A stretch of DNA of 64,000 bases, from positions 62,001-126,000 of the forward strand of contig NZ_VIGC02000008.1 of the NCBI RefSeq assembly GCF_006569185.2, read 5' to 3'. The notes under the pieces were generated by a model. That model was given only the letters and a program-made list of their open reading frames with translations, did not search any database and was not told where the DNA came from. This DNA comes from Litorilinea aerophila (GTDB taxonomy: Bacteria; Chloroflexota; Anaerolineae; Caldilineales; Caldilineaceae). The translations under genes and the position numbers were made by a program. This document shows positions 40,764 through 50,832 of the stretch, piece by piece; within the stretch, counting starts at the first letter, position 1; each line of letters opens with the position of its first letter.

Positions 40764-41411
40764 ATGCATCCGATACATGTCCTTCTGGTGGACGATCATG
40801 CGGTCGTGCGGAAGGGAATCCGGGATTTTTTGGCAGAGGACCCGGAGATCCGGGTAATCGCCGAGGCCGCCGACGGTGGTGAAGCCTGGGCGCTGTTGAC
40901 ACGCCAACAGCCCGATGTCGCCGTGCTGGATATCCGCATGCCAGGCCTCTCGGGCATCGAACTGACGAAGCGGATTAAGGCCCACTACCCACAGGTACGC
41001 GTCCTCATCCTGACCGCGTACGACGACGAGCCCTACGTTTTCGCCCTGCTCCGAGCCGGTGCCGATGGGTATATCCTCAAAACGGCTGACAGCGGCGAGC
41101 TGATTCGGGCGGTCAAGACCGTGGCGGCAGGTAAAGCGGTACTGGATGCCGAGATCGCCCCCAAGGTGATTGCTGGCCTGACCGGGGCCGGCTCCCTGGA
41201 ACCCCTCAGCGACCGGGAGTTGGACGTGTTGCGCGGCGTGGCCAAAGGGTGGACCAACCGGGAGATCGGCCAGAGGTTGGGCATTAGCGATCGGACGGTG
41301 CAAGGGCATCTGGCCAATATCTTCGGCAAGCTGCACGTCGCCTCCCGCACCGAGGCCGTCACCGTGGCCCTGCAACAGGGCCTGATTACGTTGGAAGACA
41401 CCCAGCCGTAG
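40764..41411 (+). CDS. NarL/FixJ-type response regulator
   Basis: A 215-residue regulator: receiver domain with the acidic pair in VLLVDDHAVVRKG and the phospho-acceptor Asp in VAVLDIRMPGLSG (about residue 55), the conserved Thr/Lys in LTAY and ILKTADSG, then a LuxR-type HTH LSDRELDVLRGVAKGWTNRE followed by ISDRTVQGHLANIFGKL. It binds DNA as a phosphorylated dimer. AGGAACGG precedes the ATG. The kinase partner gene follows after 12 bp. Target genes are not evident. Confidence 0.95.
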   Translation: MHPIHVLLVDDHAVVRKGIRDFLAEDPEIRVIAEAADGGEAWALLTRQQPDVAVLDIRMPGLSGIELTKRIKAHYPQVRVLILTAYDDEPYVFALLRAGADGYILKTADSGELIRAVKTVAAGKAVLDAEIAPKVIAGLTGAGSLEPLSDRELDVLRGVAKGWTNREIGQRLGISDRTVQGHLANIFGKLHVASRTEAVTVALQQGLITLEDTQP

Positions 41412-41423
41412 GGGCCCCGGTCC

Positions 41424-43094
41424 ATGTCCTCCATCGCCCGTTTGCGCAGCCTTCGGGTCCAGCTTCTGTTGTGGATCGCCCTCCCGGTGGCCATCATTCT
41501 CTTTGCCCTTTCCCTGACCGAACTGCGCAGCCATGAGCGGGCCATGGCGCGTCTGGTCCAGGAGCGCGCCGATAACTGGACTCAGGCGGCCGCTGCGTTC
41601 ATTGGGATGCGGCTCGACAGGGAGCGAGATCGGCTGCTTCAACTGACCGCTGTCCCCTTCTTTCATACACGCTCCCCGGCGACCTGGTCTCAGTTTCTGG
41701 CCGACTTCCAGGATGGGTTCCCTGCCGGGTTGGCTGTGTGGAACCGGAGCGGTCAACTGTTGACCCGGACAGAGGCCGCCTCCTGGGCCGACGCTCCGGC
41801 TGTCCGAGACCGGCTCACGACGCGAATCCAGGCGGGGGAGCCGGGTAGTATCACCTGGTGGCCGACACCGGATGACCCCCATTTGATTTTGGCCATCGCG
41901 ACCCCAGCCACCGACGACGATTTCTGGCTGGTGGCGGGCGCGCTACCGGTCTCGGCGTTGAATTTGGCCGAGATTCCACAGATACTATCGCCTGGCGATT
42001 ACGTGACCCTGGAGATCGCGGACGAGACCGGCACCCCGGTGTTTTCGCTGGCCCGGCCCAATGATCCATCGGATACCGGGAAAATTGTCCAGTCCACCGT
42101 TCAGGTCCCCCTGGCTCCATGGCAGGTAACGCTGCAGGCCTCATGGGCCGAACTGGCACCGCCCGTCCTTCGCTTCGAAAACCTGGTTTTCCTGGTGGTG
42201 GCTGCCGCAGCCGCCATCTCGCTGGGTTCCGCCTATTTCGGCTTGCGGAACATCGTGTATCCCCTGCGCCGTCTGAACAAAATGGCCATCTCGATTGGCT
42301 GGGGGGATTTTGATGCAGCCGAAGCCCCGGTCGGTGGCGTCCAGGAGATCGAGGATTTGCGCCTGGCGTTAGACGACATGGCCCGCCGGCTCCGGCAGTA
42401 CCAGCAGGAGTTCCGAAGCTATATCGGTGCCATCACCATGGGGCAGGAAGAGGAACGCCGACGCCTAGCCCGGGAACTACATGATGGGACGGTGCAGATG
42501 TTGATTGCCCTCAATCAACAGGCAGAACTGATCGAACGTGGGCTGCCCCATCAGCCGGAGGAGGCCCTGCTCCGGGTGAAGGAGCTGCGCCCCTGGATCA
42601 CAGCTACCCTCGCGGAACTCCGACGTCAGATCCACGCCCTGCGGCCCCTGTATCTGGAGGATCTGGGCTTTATCCCCGCCCTGGAGATGCTGGTGCGCCA
42701 GGTCGGCGAACGTCATCACCTGGTGGTCGATTTCGAAGTCTCCGGGACCGAGAGACGTCGCCTGGACCCGGCAGTGGAAATCAGTGCGTATCGCATTATC
42801 CAGGAAGCCCTGCAAAACGTGGCAGCCCATGCCCATGCCACCTGGGCCCATGTGGAACTCGTCTTCGATCCGGATGGGATCACCATCCGGATCGAAGATA
42901 ATGGTCGGGGTTTCGAGGTGCCTGTTAATCCGTCACGCCTGGCTCAACAGGGCCACCTGGGCCTATTGGGGATCCGGGAACGGGCACAGCTCCATGGTGG
43001 GTGGCTGCGCCTCCACAGCGAACCCGGCCAGGGGACGGCGTTGACCGTGCGTTTGTTGGACCAGGCAGGCGACGCCTCTCCTGCCGCGGGCTGA
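41424..43094 (+). CDS. NarX-type sensor histidine kinase (HisKA_3)
   Basis: A 556-residue sensor kinase: N-terminal transmembrane helix (about 15-35), an extracytoplasmic sensing domain (about 40-245, Cache-like), a second helix near 255-275, HAMP linker (RRLNKMAISIGWGDF), dimerisation/phospho-acceptor RRRLARELHDGTVQMLIALN (His in ELHD) and an HATPase_c domain with IIQEALQNVAAHAHA, DNGRGF and GLLGIRERAQLHGG. The signal is unknown. It forms a pair with the response regulator just upstream, in the same direction. Confidence 0.94.
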   Translation: MSSIARLRSLRVQLLLWIALPVAIILFALSLTELRSHERAMARLVQERADNWTQAAAAFIGMRLDRERDRLLQLTAVPFFHTRSPATWSQFLADFQDGFPAGLAVWNRSGQLLTRTEAASWADAPAVRDRLTTRIQAGEPGSITWWPTPDDPHLILAIATPATDDDFWLVAGALPVSALNLAEIPQILSPGDYVTLEIADETGTPVFSLARPNDPSDTGKIVQSTVQVPLAPWQVTLQASWAELAPPVLRFENLVFLVVAAAAAISLGSAYFGLRNIVYPLRRLNKMAISIGWGDFDAAEAPVGGVQEIEDLRLALDDMARRLRQYQQEFRSYIGAITMGQEEERRRLARELHDGTVQMLIALNQQAELIERGLPHQPEEALLRVKELRPWITATLAELRRQIHALRPLYLEDLGFIPALEMLVRQVGERHHLVVDFEVSGTERRRLDPAVEISAYRIIQEALQNVAAHAHATWAHVELVFDPDGITIRIEDNGRGFEVPVNPSRLAQQGHLGLLGIRERAQLHGGWLRLHSEPGQGTALTVRLLDQAGDASPAAG

Positions 43095-43142
43095 GCCTCC
43101 TTCCAGGCCGCCATCGCGCGGATCGGTCCCCTCAAGAAGTAG

Positions 43143-43221
43143 TAAATCCCGGCAGAAATCCGCCGATAGTTTCCACCAGAGGTAGTGCCGCCGAATTTCT
43201 GGCGTGGTATTTGCGCCAGAC
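43143..43221 (+). repeat. Dispersed repeat, long copy B (79 bp)
   Basis: It begins taaatcccggcagaaatccg and ends tttgcgccagac. It differs from the 54090 copy at about 6 of 79 positions by hand alignment. Its ends are imperfect inverted repeats (taaatcccggcagaaat against the complement of atttctggcgtggtattt), a MITE-like form. No open reading frame. Confidence 0.85.
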
Positions 43222-43267
43222 TGTAGTAGGCGGCTGCCAGCGCCCGAAAAGCACGCCCCCGGTCGAT

Positions 43268-43395
43268 TTACCCTTCTCCCTCCACCCGCAGCACGGCCAG
43301 GTAGCTCTCCTCCTCGCCGGCCTGGGGCACAATCCAGAAAGTGGCCCGCCAGGCCCGGGCCGTCAGGGTGCACGGGGAGGCTTGGGAGAATGCAG
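43268..43395 (-). pseudogene. C-terminal remnant of an unidentified protein
   Basis: In the gap between the two kinase genes a minus-strand frame without start codon reads AFSQASPCTLTARAWRATFW then IVPQAGEEESYLAVLRVEGE and stops at 43268. Third codon positions are almost all G or C, as in the real genes, and the hydrophobic pattern is strand-like. I read it as the preserved end of a lost gene whose upstream part now overlaps the hybrid kinase end. It lies 46 bp from repeat copy B. Confidence 0.4.
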
Positions 43396-43403
43396 CGTGG
43401 CTC

Positions 43404-46388
43404 TCAGGAGAGGCGCCGGGCAGCGGTCAGCTGACCCTGGCAGTAGGCCTGGAGGACCTCCTGAAGCTGCTCGACCCGAATGGGCTTGCTGAGAAACGCG
43501 TTCATGCCGGCTTCCATGCAACGGGTCCGGTCTTCCGGCTGGGTGTTGGCGGTGAGGGCAATAATGCAGGGCTGGCGTTCGGCAGGCCACTCCTGGCGGA
43601 TGCGCCGGGTGGCTTCCAGGCCGTCCATTTCGGGCATCATGATGTCCATGAGCACCACATCGTAGGACTGGCGGCTGAGGGCTTCCAGGGCCTCCAGCCC
43701 GTTGGCGGCCACGTCCGCGCTGCAATCCAGGCGTCGCAGCAGGTTGAGGGCGACCTTCTGGTTGACCAGGTTGTCCTCGACCAGCAGAATGCGAAGGGAT
43801 GTGCAGTGGCGGGAAGTCTGTCCGATCACCCCGATTAGCGGCTCGGCCTCTTCTGGCCGGCGGGTCAACAGGCGCCGGCAGACCTGGTGGAGCTGGCCAT
43901 ATTTGACTGGCTTGGAGACAATGGCCAGATGCTCGGCCTTGAAATTTTGGTGCGGGCGGTGAACGGGGTGCAGGAAAATGGTGGCCAGGTGGGGCCACCG
44001 TTTCTGGATGGCTGCCAGGATCGCCGAGGGGGTCGCTTCGGCGGCAGCGGGCAGGTCCACCAGGCAGAGATCCAGTCGCCGGCCTGAGGTCAACAGCGCC
44101 ACAGCCTCGGCCTCGTCGGCCGGGGCCAGGGCTTCCAGGCCCCACCGACGGCAGAGATCCTGGAGTAGCTGGCGGCCGGTGGAAGCATGGCTCCAGATGA
44201 GGACCGTCTTATCCTGCTCGGCCAGGGGCGGGTATGCCTGCGCCGGCCTGGCATCGGCCACGTGTACGGGGACGCAAAAGTGAAAGGTGGACCCTTGGCC
44301 GGGCACACTCTCCACCTGGATGCGGCCCCCCATCTGTTGGGTGAGGTAGCGGCAGATGGCCAGCCCCAGGCCCGCACCCCCGTAGCGGCGGGTGGTGGAG
44401 CTGTCCAGCTGGGTGAAGGGCTCGAAAAGCTCTGGGATCCGCTCTGCCGGAATGCCGATGCCGCTGTCCCGGACCGCGATGTGCAGCTGGGGGCTTTGGG
44501 GCGCTTCAGCCAGCCGCACTTCGGCCGAGACCAGGATCTCGCCGTGCTCGGTGAACTTGATGGCGTTGTTCAGGAGGTTGACCAACACCTGTTGAATGCG
44601 GGACATGTCGCCCACGACCTGGGCCGGGGTCTCCGGGGCGACCTGGTAGAAAAGCTCGATGCCCTTTTCGGCTCCATGCCAGGCAAAAAGCTCAATAACC
44701 TGTTCGACACATTCCAGGACGGCAAAGGGGCGCAGCTCCAGCTCCAGCTGGCCCGCTTCCAGCTTGGACAGATCCAGGATGTCGTTGATGAGGGAGAGAA
44801 GCAGGTCGCTGCTCTGGCGGATGAGGGCCACCTGACTCTTCTGCTCGGCCGTCAGGCGGCTGTCCCGGAGCAGGGTGGACATCCCCACGATGGCGTTGAG
44901 GGGCGTGCGGATCTCGTGGCTCATGTTGGCGATAAAGGCCGATTTGGCCCGGGTGGCCGCTTCGGCAGCCTGCAGGGCTTCCTGAAGCTCCCGCTCATAG
45001 CGCTTTTGCCCGGTGATATCCGACACAATGGCGATGATCTCGCTGGAGCCGGTGACCGGGTTGGTGATGGTGGCGGTGGAGAGCTGGATGATGACGGTGC
45101 TGCCATCCCGGCGCTGGCGCACCAATTCCAGGTTCTGGAGCGATTCCCCCTGGCTGGCCCTCGCCAGCAGTTCCCGGAATTCTTCCTGTTTGTCCGGCGG
45201 GATGACCGGACTGGGCTGGCCCAGGACTTCCTCCGCCTTCCAGCCGAAGATGCGCTCGGCGGCGGGGTTCCACATGGTCACATGGCCCTGCTGGCCGTCC
45301 AGGACGACGATGCCCACCGGAGCTGCCTGGAAGAGGGCCGTCAGGGTTTTGTTGGAATGGGCCAGAGAAGTCAGCGCGGCCCGTCGTCCCAGGTAGAGGG
45401 TCAGATAGGCTGCTACCGCATGGAGCAGCGTCTGCTCGTGGACAATGTGGGTGCGGTCGGCCGGTGTACCAAAGGGGCGCAGGTAGACGGCCTCGATGAA
45501 GCCGGCCTTCCCGACGGCGGTGAAATCCACCCGGTCGACCCGGGTCGGCTGCTGGTAGGCGGGTTGCCGCACCGAGATGTCATCAAAGCTCAGGCTGACG
45601 CCCCTGGACTCTCCATCGTAGAGCCCGCCCCGGACCGCAGCCACAATGGCCTGGAATAGTTCGTCCAGGGGACACTCGGTGTCCCGCAAGAGTTCGGCCA
45701 GGCGTTGCAGGGTGGCCAGCTCTTTCGCTCGTTCCACCACCTGGGATTCCAGCTCGTCCTGCTTGTCCTGGAGTTGGGCTACCAGGGCCGATTCGCTTTC
45801 CCAGGCGCGCTTGAGCTTCTGGGTGGAAAACCAGATGAAGAGGACCAGCGAGCCCATCATGGTGCCCAGGTCCAAAAATTCCTGGAGGAAGCTTCGGTTG
45901 ACATCCCCAAGCAGGGGGAAAATGCCCTGTTGCTCCAGATGGACGACGGTGGCATAGACAGCCATGCCGGCCACAAAGAAAGCGGCAGCCGCCCGTCCAC
46001 CCAGGCTCAGCCCGGCCAGGATTGTCACCAGGGTTAGCCCCAACACCAGGGAGTGGCTGACCCCCCAGAAGGCCATGACCAGCCCAATACAGCCGAACAC
46101 GGCCAGGATACAGACATAGGCTGCCGCCCGAAACCGGTCGCGCCGGATCAACCAGAGCCCGACCCAGAAGAAGGGCAGCAATAGACCACTGGTCAGCGGC
46201 GAAATATAGGCGATGAACCCCAGTTGCCACAAGACAGTCGCCACCACCACGTACACGCTGACCACCCCGATGAGGAAAATCAGGAGCGTTTGGAGGGTGT
46301 AGCGGGTATAGAGGCCGTCGGCCCGGGCGGTAAGCCTGCCGATTTCCGCTTCCAGACGTTGGAACAGCCCAGGAATCAAGGTCAACAT
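43404..46388 (-). CDS. Hybrid sensor histidine kinase with PAS and two receiver domains
   Basis: A 994-residue protein. Six to seven transmembrane helices (about 30-195) with a coiled coil after, a GAF-like region (about 210-330), PAS (about 345-460, FQAAPVGIVVLDGQQGHVTM), HisKA with FIANMSHEIRTPLNAIVGMS, HATPase_c with NLLNNAIKFTEHGEIL and GAGLGLAICRYLTQQMGG, then a degenerate receiver (LCLVDLPAA has no clear DxxMP) and a complete receiver (ILLVEDNLVNQKVAL, VVLMDIMMPEMDG). It probably signals by phosphorelay to an unlinked HPt/output. The signal is unknown. No good ribosome site precedes the ATG at 46388. Confidence 0.93.
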   Translation of the reverse strand: MLTLIPGLFQRLEAEIGRLTARADGLYTRYTLQTLLIFLIGVVSVYVVVATVLWQLGFIAYISPLTSGLLLPFFWVGLWLIRRDRFRAAAYVCILAVFGCIGLVMAFWGVSHSLVLGLTLVTILAGLSLGGRAAAAFFVAGMAVYATVVHLEQQGIFPLLGDVNRSFLQEFLDLGTMMGSLVLFIWFSTQKLKRAWESESALVAQLQDKQDELESQVVERAKELATLQRLAELLRDTECPLDELFQAIVAAVRGGLYDGESRGVSLSFDDISVRQPAYQQPTRVDRVDFTAVGKAGFIEAVYLRPFGTPADRTHIVHEQTLLHAVAAYLTLYLGRRAALTSLAHSNKTLTALFQAAPVGIVVLDGQQGHVTMWNPAAERIFGWKAEEVLGQPSPVIPPDKQEEFRELLARASQGESLQNLELVRQRRDGSTVIIQLSTATITNPVTGSSEIIAIVSDITGQKRYERELQEALQAAEAATRAKSAFIANMSHEIRTPLNAIVGMSTLLRDSRLTAEQKSQVALIRQSSDLLLSLINDILDLSKLEAGQLELELRPFAVLECVEQVIELFAWHGAEKGIELFYQVAPETPAQVVGDMSRIQQVLVNLLNNAIKFTEHGEILVSAEVRLAEAPQSPQLHIAVRDSGIGIPAERIPELFEPFTQLDSSTTRRYGGAGLGLAICRYLTQQMGGRIQVESVPGQGSTFHFCVPVHVADARPAQAYPPLAEQDKTVLIWSHASTGRQLLQDLCRRWGLEALAPADEAEAVALLTSGRRLDLCLVDLPAAAEATPSAILAAIQKRWPHLATIFLHPVHRPHQNFKAEHLAIVSKPVKYGQLHQVCRRLLTRRPEEAEPLIGVIGQTSRHCTSLRILLVEDNLVNQKVALNLLRRLDCSADVAANGLEALEALSRQSYDVVLMDIMMPEMDGLEATRRIRQEWPAERQPCIIALTANTQPEDRTRCMEAGMNAFLSKPIRVEQLQEVLQAYCQGQLTAARRLS

Positions 46389-46693
46389 GGATTGCGCATT
46401 GGGTGATATGGTTGAAAGGTGCCAGAGATGGCTTTACTGCAGGAACCCCAGATTTCACAGGTGAACACGGATTTGGCCAGATTCCTTTCTGGTAATCCTC
46501 TACCTCTTCGCTCCCTTGCGTAAAAAAATGCCCTTTTGGCAGTAAAGACAGTGATTCCCCGGCGATGGCCAGCCCTGCAAGGCATCCTCCTCAGTTTACG
46601 CGGCTATGGATGGGAACAACACCGTGATCCGCGGAGATTTTCTACGTCAAAAGTCTCAATTCGGTGTCGGCGAAATTCGACGGCCGGAATAAC
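46389..46693. other. Intergenic region with a partial copy of the 140-bp repeat
   Basis: No gene is present. Around 46505-46555 ttgcgtaaaaaaatgccctt ttggcagtaaagacagtgattcccc is related to one end of the repeats at 4905 and 48125. Confidence 0.5.
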
Positions 46694-46733
46694 ATGCCGG
46701 GACCCCACCGGTTTTTGGGCGGGGTCCCGGCAT
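46694..46733 (-). terminator. Terminator after enolase
   Basis: A 13-bp perfect stem, ATGCCGGGACCCC with GGGGTCCCGGCAT, 14-nt loop, about 48 bp after the eno stop on the minus strand. Confidence 0.65.
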
Positions 46734-46781
46734 ATTCAGGTGAATGGATGGCCCGCCGGCCGGCTTCCAGCGGGCGGCGGG

Positions 46782-48116
<1,335 letters not shown>

Positions 48117-48124
48117 CTAAATTA

Positions 48125-48262
48125 GCTCTACTGCACAAAGGTCAAATGAGGACGCTGACCCACGCAGATAAACGCTGATTCGGGTTGCTCTCTCCTGCGT
48201 TTCTTTGCGCCTTTGCACCTTTGCGTTCCAAAATGCCCTTTTTGCAGGGAAGCCATCAATTA
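48125..48262 (-). repeat. Dispersed ~140-bp intergenic repeat, copy 2 (inverted)
   Basis: The reverse complement of the 4905-5043 repeat: gcagtagagctaa end, ccacgcagataaacgctgat, tctctcctgcgtttctttgc, cctttgcgttccaaaatgcc, ctttttgcaggg. Differences from copy 1 are scattered. It lies just upstream of eno. Confidence 0.8.
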
Positions 48263-48972
48263 ATGGCGGGCCTGTAACGGCTTTTATCCGAGCCGGCCTT
48301 TTCTGTTCAGTTGTATCACGAATGGTCAAAATTGGCGAATTCCCGGCCGGTGCACCGGTGTAACCCGACAGGAGCACCCTCACCCTGCAACTTTATCCCC
48401 TCTGGGACGTATTGACAGTGCATCACTATCTTTGCAGATGCGCCCCATCGATTTCACAGCCGCCCCACCTATCCGTGACGTCCGATCTGCGCGGATGGCG
48501 GCTCCTGTCGTAGGTGCGGTCTCCGGCCGCACGGTGGTGCCCGGAAGGGCGCCCGTTCCCGTCGGGGCGGGCCGCCGTGCCCGCCCGCTGTCGCGGTCGA
48601 ACCAGCCACCCACGGCGGGCCAGAGACCCGCCCTACGCACGTGTTGCACCCAATCCGGACAGGAGCAGGGACGGCAACGGCTGCGCAGCGACTGGGTCGG
48701 CATCTGAGGATACCGACTCCGCGTGGCGGTGGTGATCCTTTCGAGGAGTGCGCATCTGAGGATGCGCACTCGCCCCATGCGGCGTTGTCTGTGTAATCCG
48801 TGTTATCTGTGCAATCTGTGGCTGAAAATAAAGTGCAAAGATAGTGAGTGCATCGACCCCGTTCCTGGGGTTTCGAAATCGGGGGCTTCGGGGCTGGGGG
48901 AGGGATGCTGAGGCGTGGATGGAAGCTGGGGGAGTCCGGCCCGGCGGGATGCCAGGCGGAAGGAAGGCGAGT
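48263..48972. other. Long intergenic region rich in short palindromes
   Basis: No gene is supported on either strand over about 700 bp. It contains the REP-like palindromes at 48514-48771 (listed) and, near 48785-48830, a tgtctgtgtaatccgtgtta phrase related to the inverted repeat at 6834. It may also hold the promoter of the 48973 gene. Confidence 0.55.
48514..48771. repeat. Cluster of conserved-loop palindromes
   Basis: Four hairpins. GTGCGG with CCGCAC, core TCTCCGG (48514-48532), preceded by gtag. GGCGGG with CCCGCC, core ccagaga, followed by ctac (48614-48632), i.e. the same element inverted with another stem. GTCGG with CCGAC around CATCTGAGGATA (48696-48717). GAGTGCGCATC with GATGCGCACTC around TGAG (48746-48771), again with the core CATCTGAGGATG. 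Confidence 0.65.
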
Positions 48973-49389
48973 ATGGGGATGGGTTCGCAGAAGGTCCAGG
49001 CAGGACCGGGGCAAAAACCGGGGACAGGGCCTCGGGAAGCCGGTATCGTGCTGCTGGCGGCCTATCATTTCCTGGTGGCCGGCCTGTTCCTGCTGGCCAG
49101 CGTGGGGCTATCCCTGCCCACGGTGTTGCTGGGGCTGGTGGCGTTCACCCAGGATCCAGAGGCCGCCATCGGCATGTTGGTCACAGGCCTGCTGGCGGCC
49201 GTTTCCCTGGTCTTCTGCCTCCTCTACCTGGCCATCGGCTACGGACTGTGGACCCTGCGCCAGTGGGCCCGGGTGGCGGCCACGGCCCTGGCCATCCTCA
49301 GCCTCTTTGCCGTGCCTGTGGGCACGGTGCTGGGCGGGTTGACCATCTGGTACCTGCAGCGGGCCGAGGTGGCAGAGCGCTTCCGCTAA
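48973..49389 (+). CDS. Small integral membrane protein
   Basis: A 138-residue protein with four predicted helices: AGIVLLAAYHFLVAGLFLLA, LLGLVAFTQDPEAAIG with the next segment MLVTGLLAAVSLVFCLLYLA, and VAATALAILSLFAVPVGTVL, followed by WYLQRAEVAERFR. A layout of this kind is seen in many uncharacterised membrane proteins. GGAAGGAAGGCGAGT precedes the ATG at 48973; the frame is open to 48844, but only this start has a ribosome site. Function unknown. Convergent with fabH. Confidence 0.72.
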   Translation: MGMGSQKVQAGPGQKPGTGPREAGIVLLAAYHFLVAGLFLLASVGLSLPTVLLGLVAFTQDPEAAIGMLVTGLLAAVSLVFCLLYLAIGYGLWTLRQWARVAATALAILSLFAVPVGTVLGGLTIWYLQRAEVAERFR

Positions 49390-49431
49390 GCCAACGGTAC
49401 AGAGGTGCAGAGATCCCTGCCGGAGGCCGGT

Positions 49432-50730
49432 CTATTCTTCCCGGCGCTGCAGGGGAACAGCAGCTTCTCCATGCTCCCGGGAAGGGGTGATCTCCCCTTC
49501 CGGATCGGTGGGCCAGACGTGGTAGACCCAGCGCACGGCCCGGCGCCACATGCTGCGGGCTGCCGCGGCCTGGTAGCTGGCCTGGCGGCGAGTGGCCTTC
49601 CACCAGCCTGCCTCGGGCCGGGTCACCGGCACGCTCCACTTGACGGCACAGGCCGCCCACGTCAACCCTGCCCCGAAACCCACGAAGACCAGGTTGTCTC
49701 CCGGCTTCACCTTGCCCGCCTCGATGGCCTCGCAGAGGGCAATGGGGATGCTGGCGGTGCTGGTGTTGCCGTACTTCTGCAGGTTGACGAAGACCTTCTC
49801 TTCCGGGATCTTGAGCTGTTTGAGCACACTGTTCTGGACGATGCGCAGGTTGGCCTGGTGGGGGATCACCAGATCCACGTCGTCTGGCGTCAGGCCGGTG
49901 CGCTCCAGCACCCGGCGGGTGGCATCGGCCATGACCCGGGTGGCAAAGCGGAAGACGGCCTTGCCGTCCATCTTGATGTAATGGCTGCCGCTGCTCACCG
50001 TCTCCAGGCTGGCCGGCATGGCGCTGCCCCCTGCCGGCACCGACAGCAGATCCGCGCCCGAGCCGTCGCTACCCAGTTCGGCCGCCACGATGCCGCCGGG
50101 CACGTCGCTGGCGGCCACCAGCACCGCACCGGCGCCATCGCCAAAAAGGACACAGGTGTTGCGGTCGGTCCAATCCACGATGCGGCTCAGGGTTTCGGCG
50201 CCGATGACCAGCACGTACTCGGCATCCCCGGCCAGGATGTGGCCCCGGGCCATGCTCAGGGCATAGACGAAGCCGGAGCAGGCGGCGCTCAGGTCAAAGG
50301 CGCCCGCATTCACCGCGCCGATGGCATCCTGGACCAGGCTGGCCGTGGCGGGGAAGATGTGCTCTGGCGAACTGGTGGCGCAGATGATCAGGTCGATCTT
50401 GCTGGGGTCCACATCGGCCACTTCCAGGGCCTGGCGCGCGGCGGCCACCGCCAGGCTGGCCGTGGTCTCCTTGGGATCGGTCACCACATGGCGCTGTTCA
50501 ATGCCCGTGCGGGTGCGGATCCATTCATCGCTGGTATCCACAATCTGTTCCAGATCCCGGTTGGTGATGACCTTGTCGGGGACCTTATAGCCCCAGCCGA
50601 TGATTTGGGCGTATTGCCGGCCCACTTCCGGGATGATCATCTCCCGGCGGCTGGGTGCCGATTGGGGTACGCCGTTCTCGTGCCCCTGTCCGCTCACAAG
50701 CTCGGACGATGAGTGCTGTCCATCCACCAT
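49432..50730 (-). CDS. fabH: 3-oxoacyl-[acyl-carrier-protein] synthase III
   Basis: A 432-residue condensing enzyme starting fatty-acid synthesis from acyl-CoA and malonyl-ACP. The catalytic triad is visible: Cys in DLSAACSGFVYAL, His in VIPHQANLRIV and Asn in YGNTSTASIPIAL. It is about 100 residues longer than typical FabH: about 45 residues before IIGWGYKVPDKVITNRDLEQ and about 60 after the normal end (GWWKATRRQASYQAAAARSM region, Trp/Arg-rich). GGAGGGCGCCTT precedes the ATG at 50730; an ATG at 50748 is an alternative. fabF is 102 bp upstream in the same direction. Confidence 0.95.
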   Translation of the reverse strand: MVDGQHSSSELVSGQGHENGVPQSAPSRREMIIPEVGRQYAQIIGWGYKVPDKVITNRDLEQIVDTSDEWIRTRTGIEQRHVVTDPKETTASLAVAAARQALEVADVDPSKIDLIICATSSPEHIFPATASLVQDAIGAVNAGAFDLSAACSGFVYALSMARGHILAGDAEYVLVIGAETLSRIVDWTDRNTCVLFGDGAGAVLVAASDVPGGIVAAELGSDGSGADLLSVPAGGSAMPASLETVSSGSHYIKMDGKAVFRFATRVMADATRRVLERTGLTPDDVDLVIPHQANLRIVQNSVLKQLKIPEEKVFVNLQKYGNTSTASIPIALCEAIEAGKVKPGDNLVFVGFGAGLTWAACAVKWSVPVTRPEAGWWKATRRQASYQAAAARSMWRRAVRWVYHVWPTDPEGEITPSREHGEAAVPLQRREE

Positions 50731-50832
50731 AAGGCGCCCTCCGTTCATTGCAATCGCCTTGCATCCAACTGGCCTGTCCTGCCAGAGGGGCGCGCCGTAT
50801 TCAGCCCGCGCCCCGCGGCCCTGTCTCCCCGG

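Noticed and set aside
40764-43094. Assignment of the two-component pair as nitrate regulators NarL/NarX
   Set aside because: Only the architecture matches; no nitrate or nitrite reductase genes and no P-box are visible, so no gene symbol was given.
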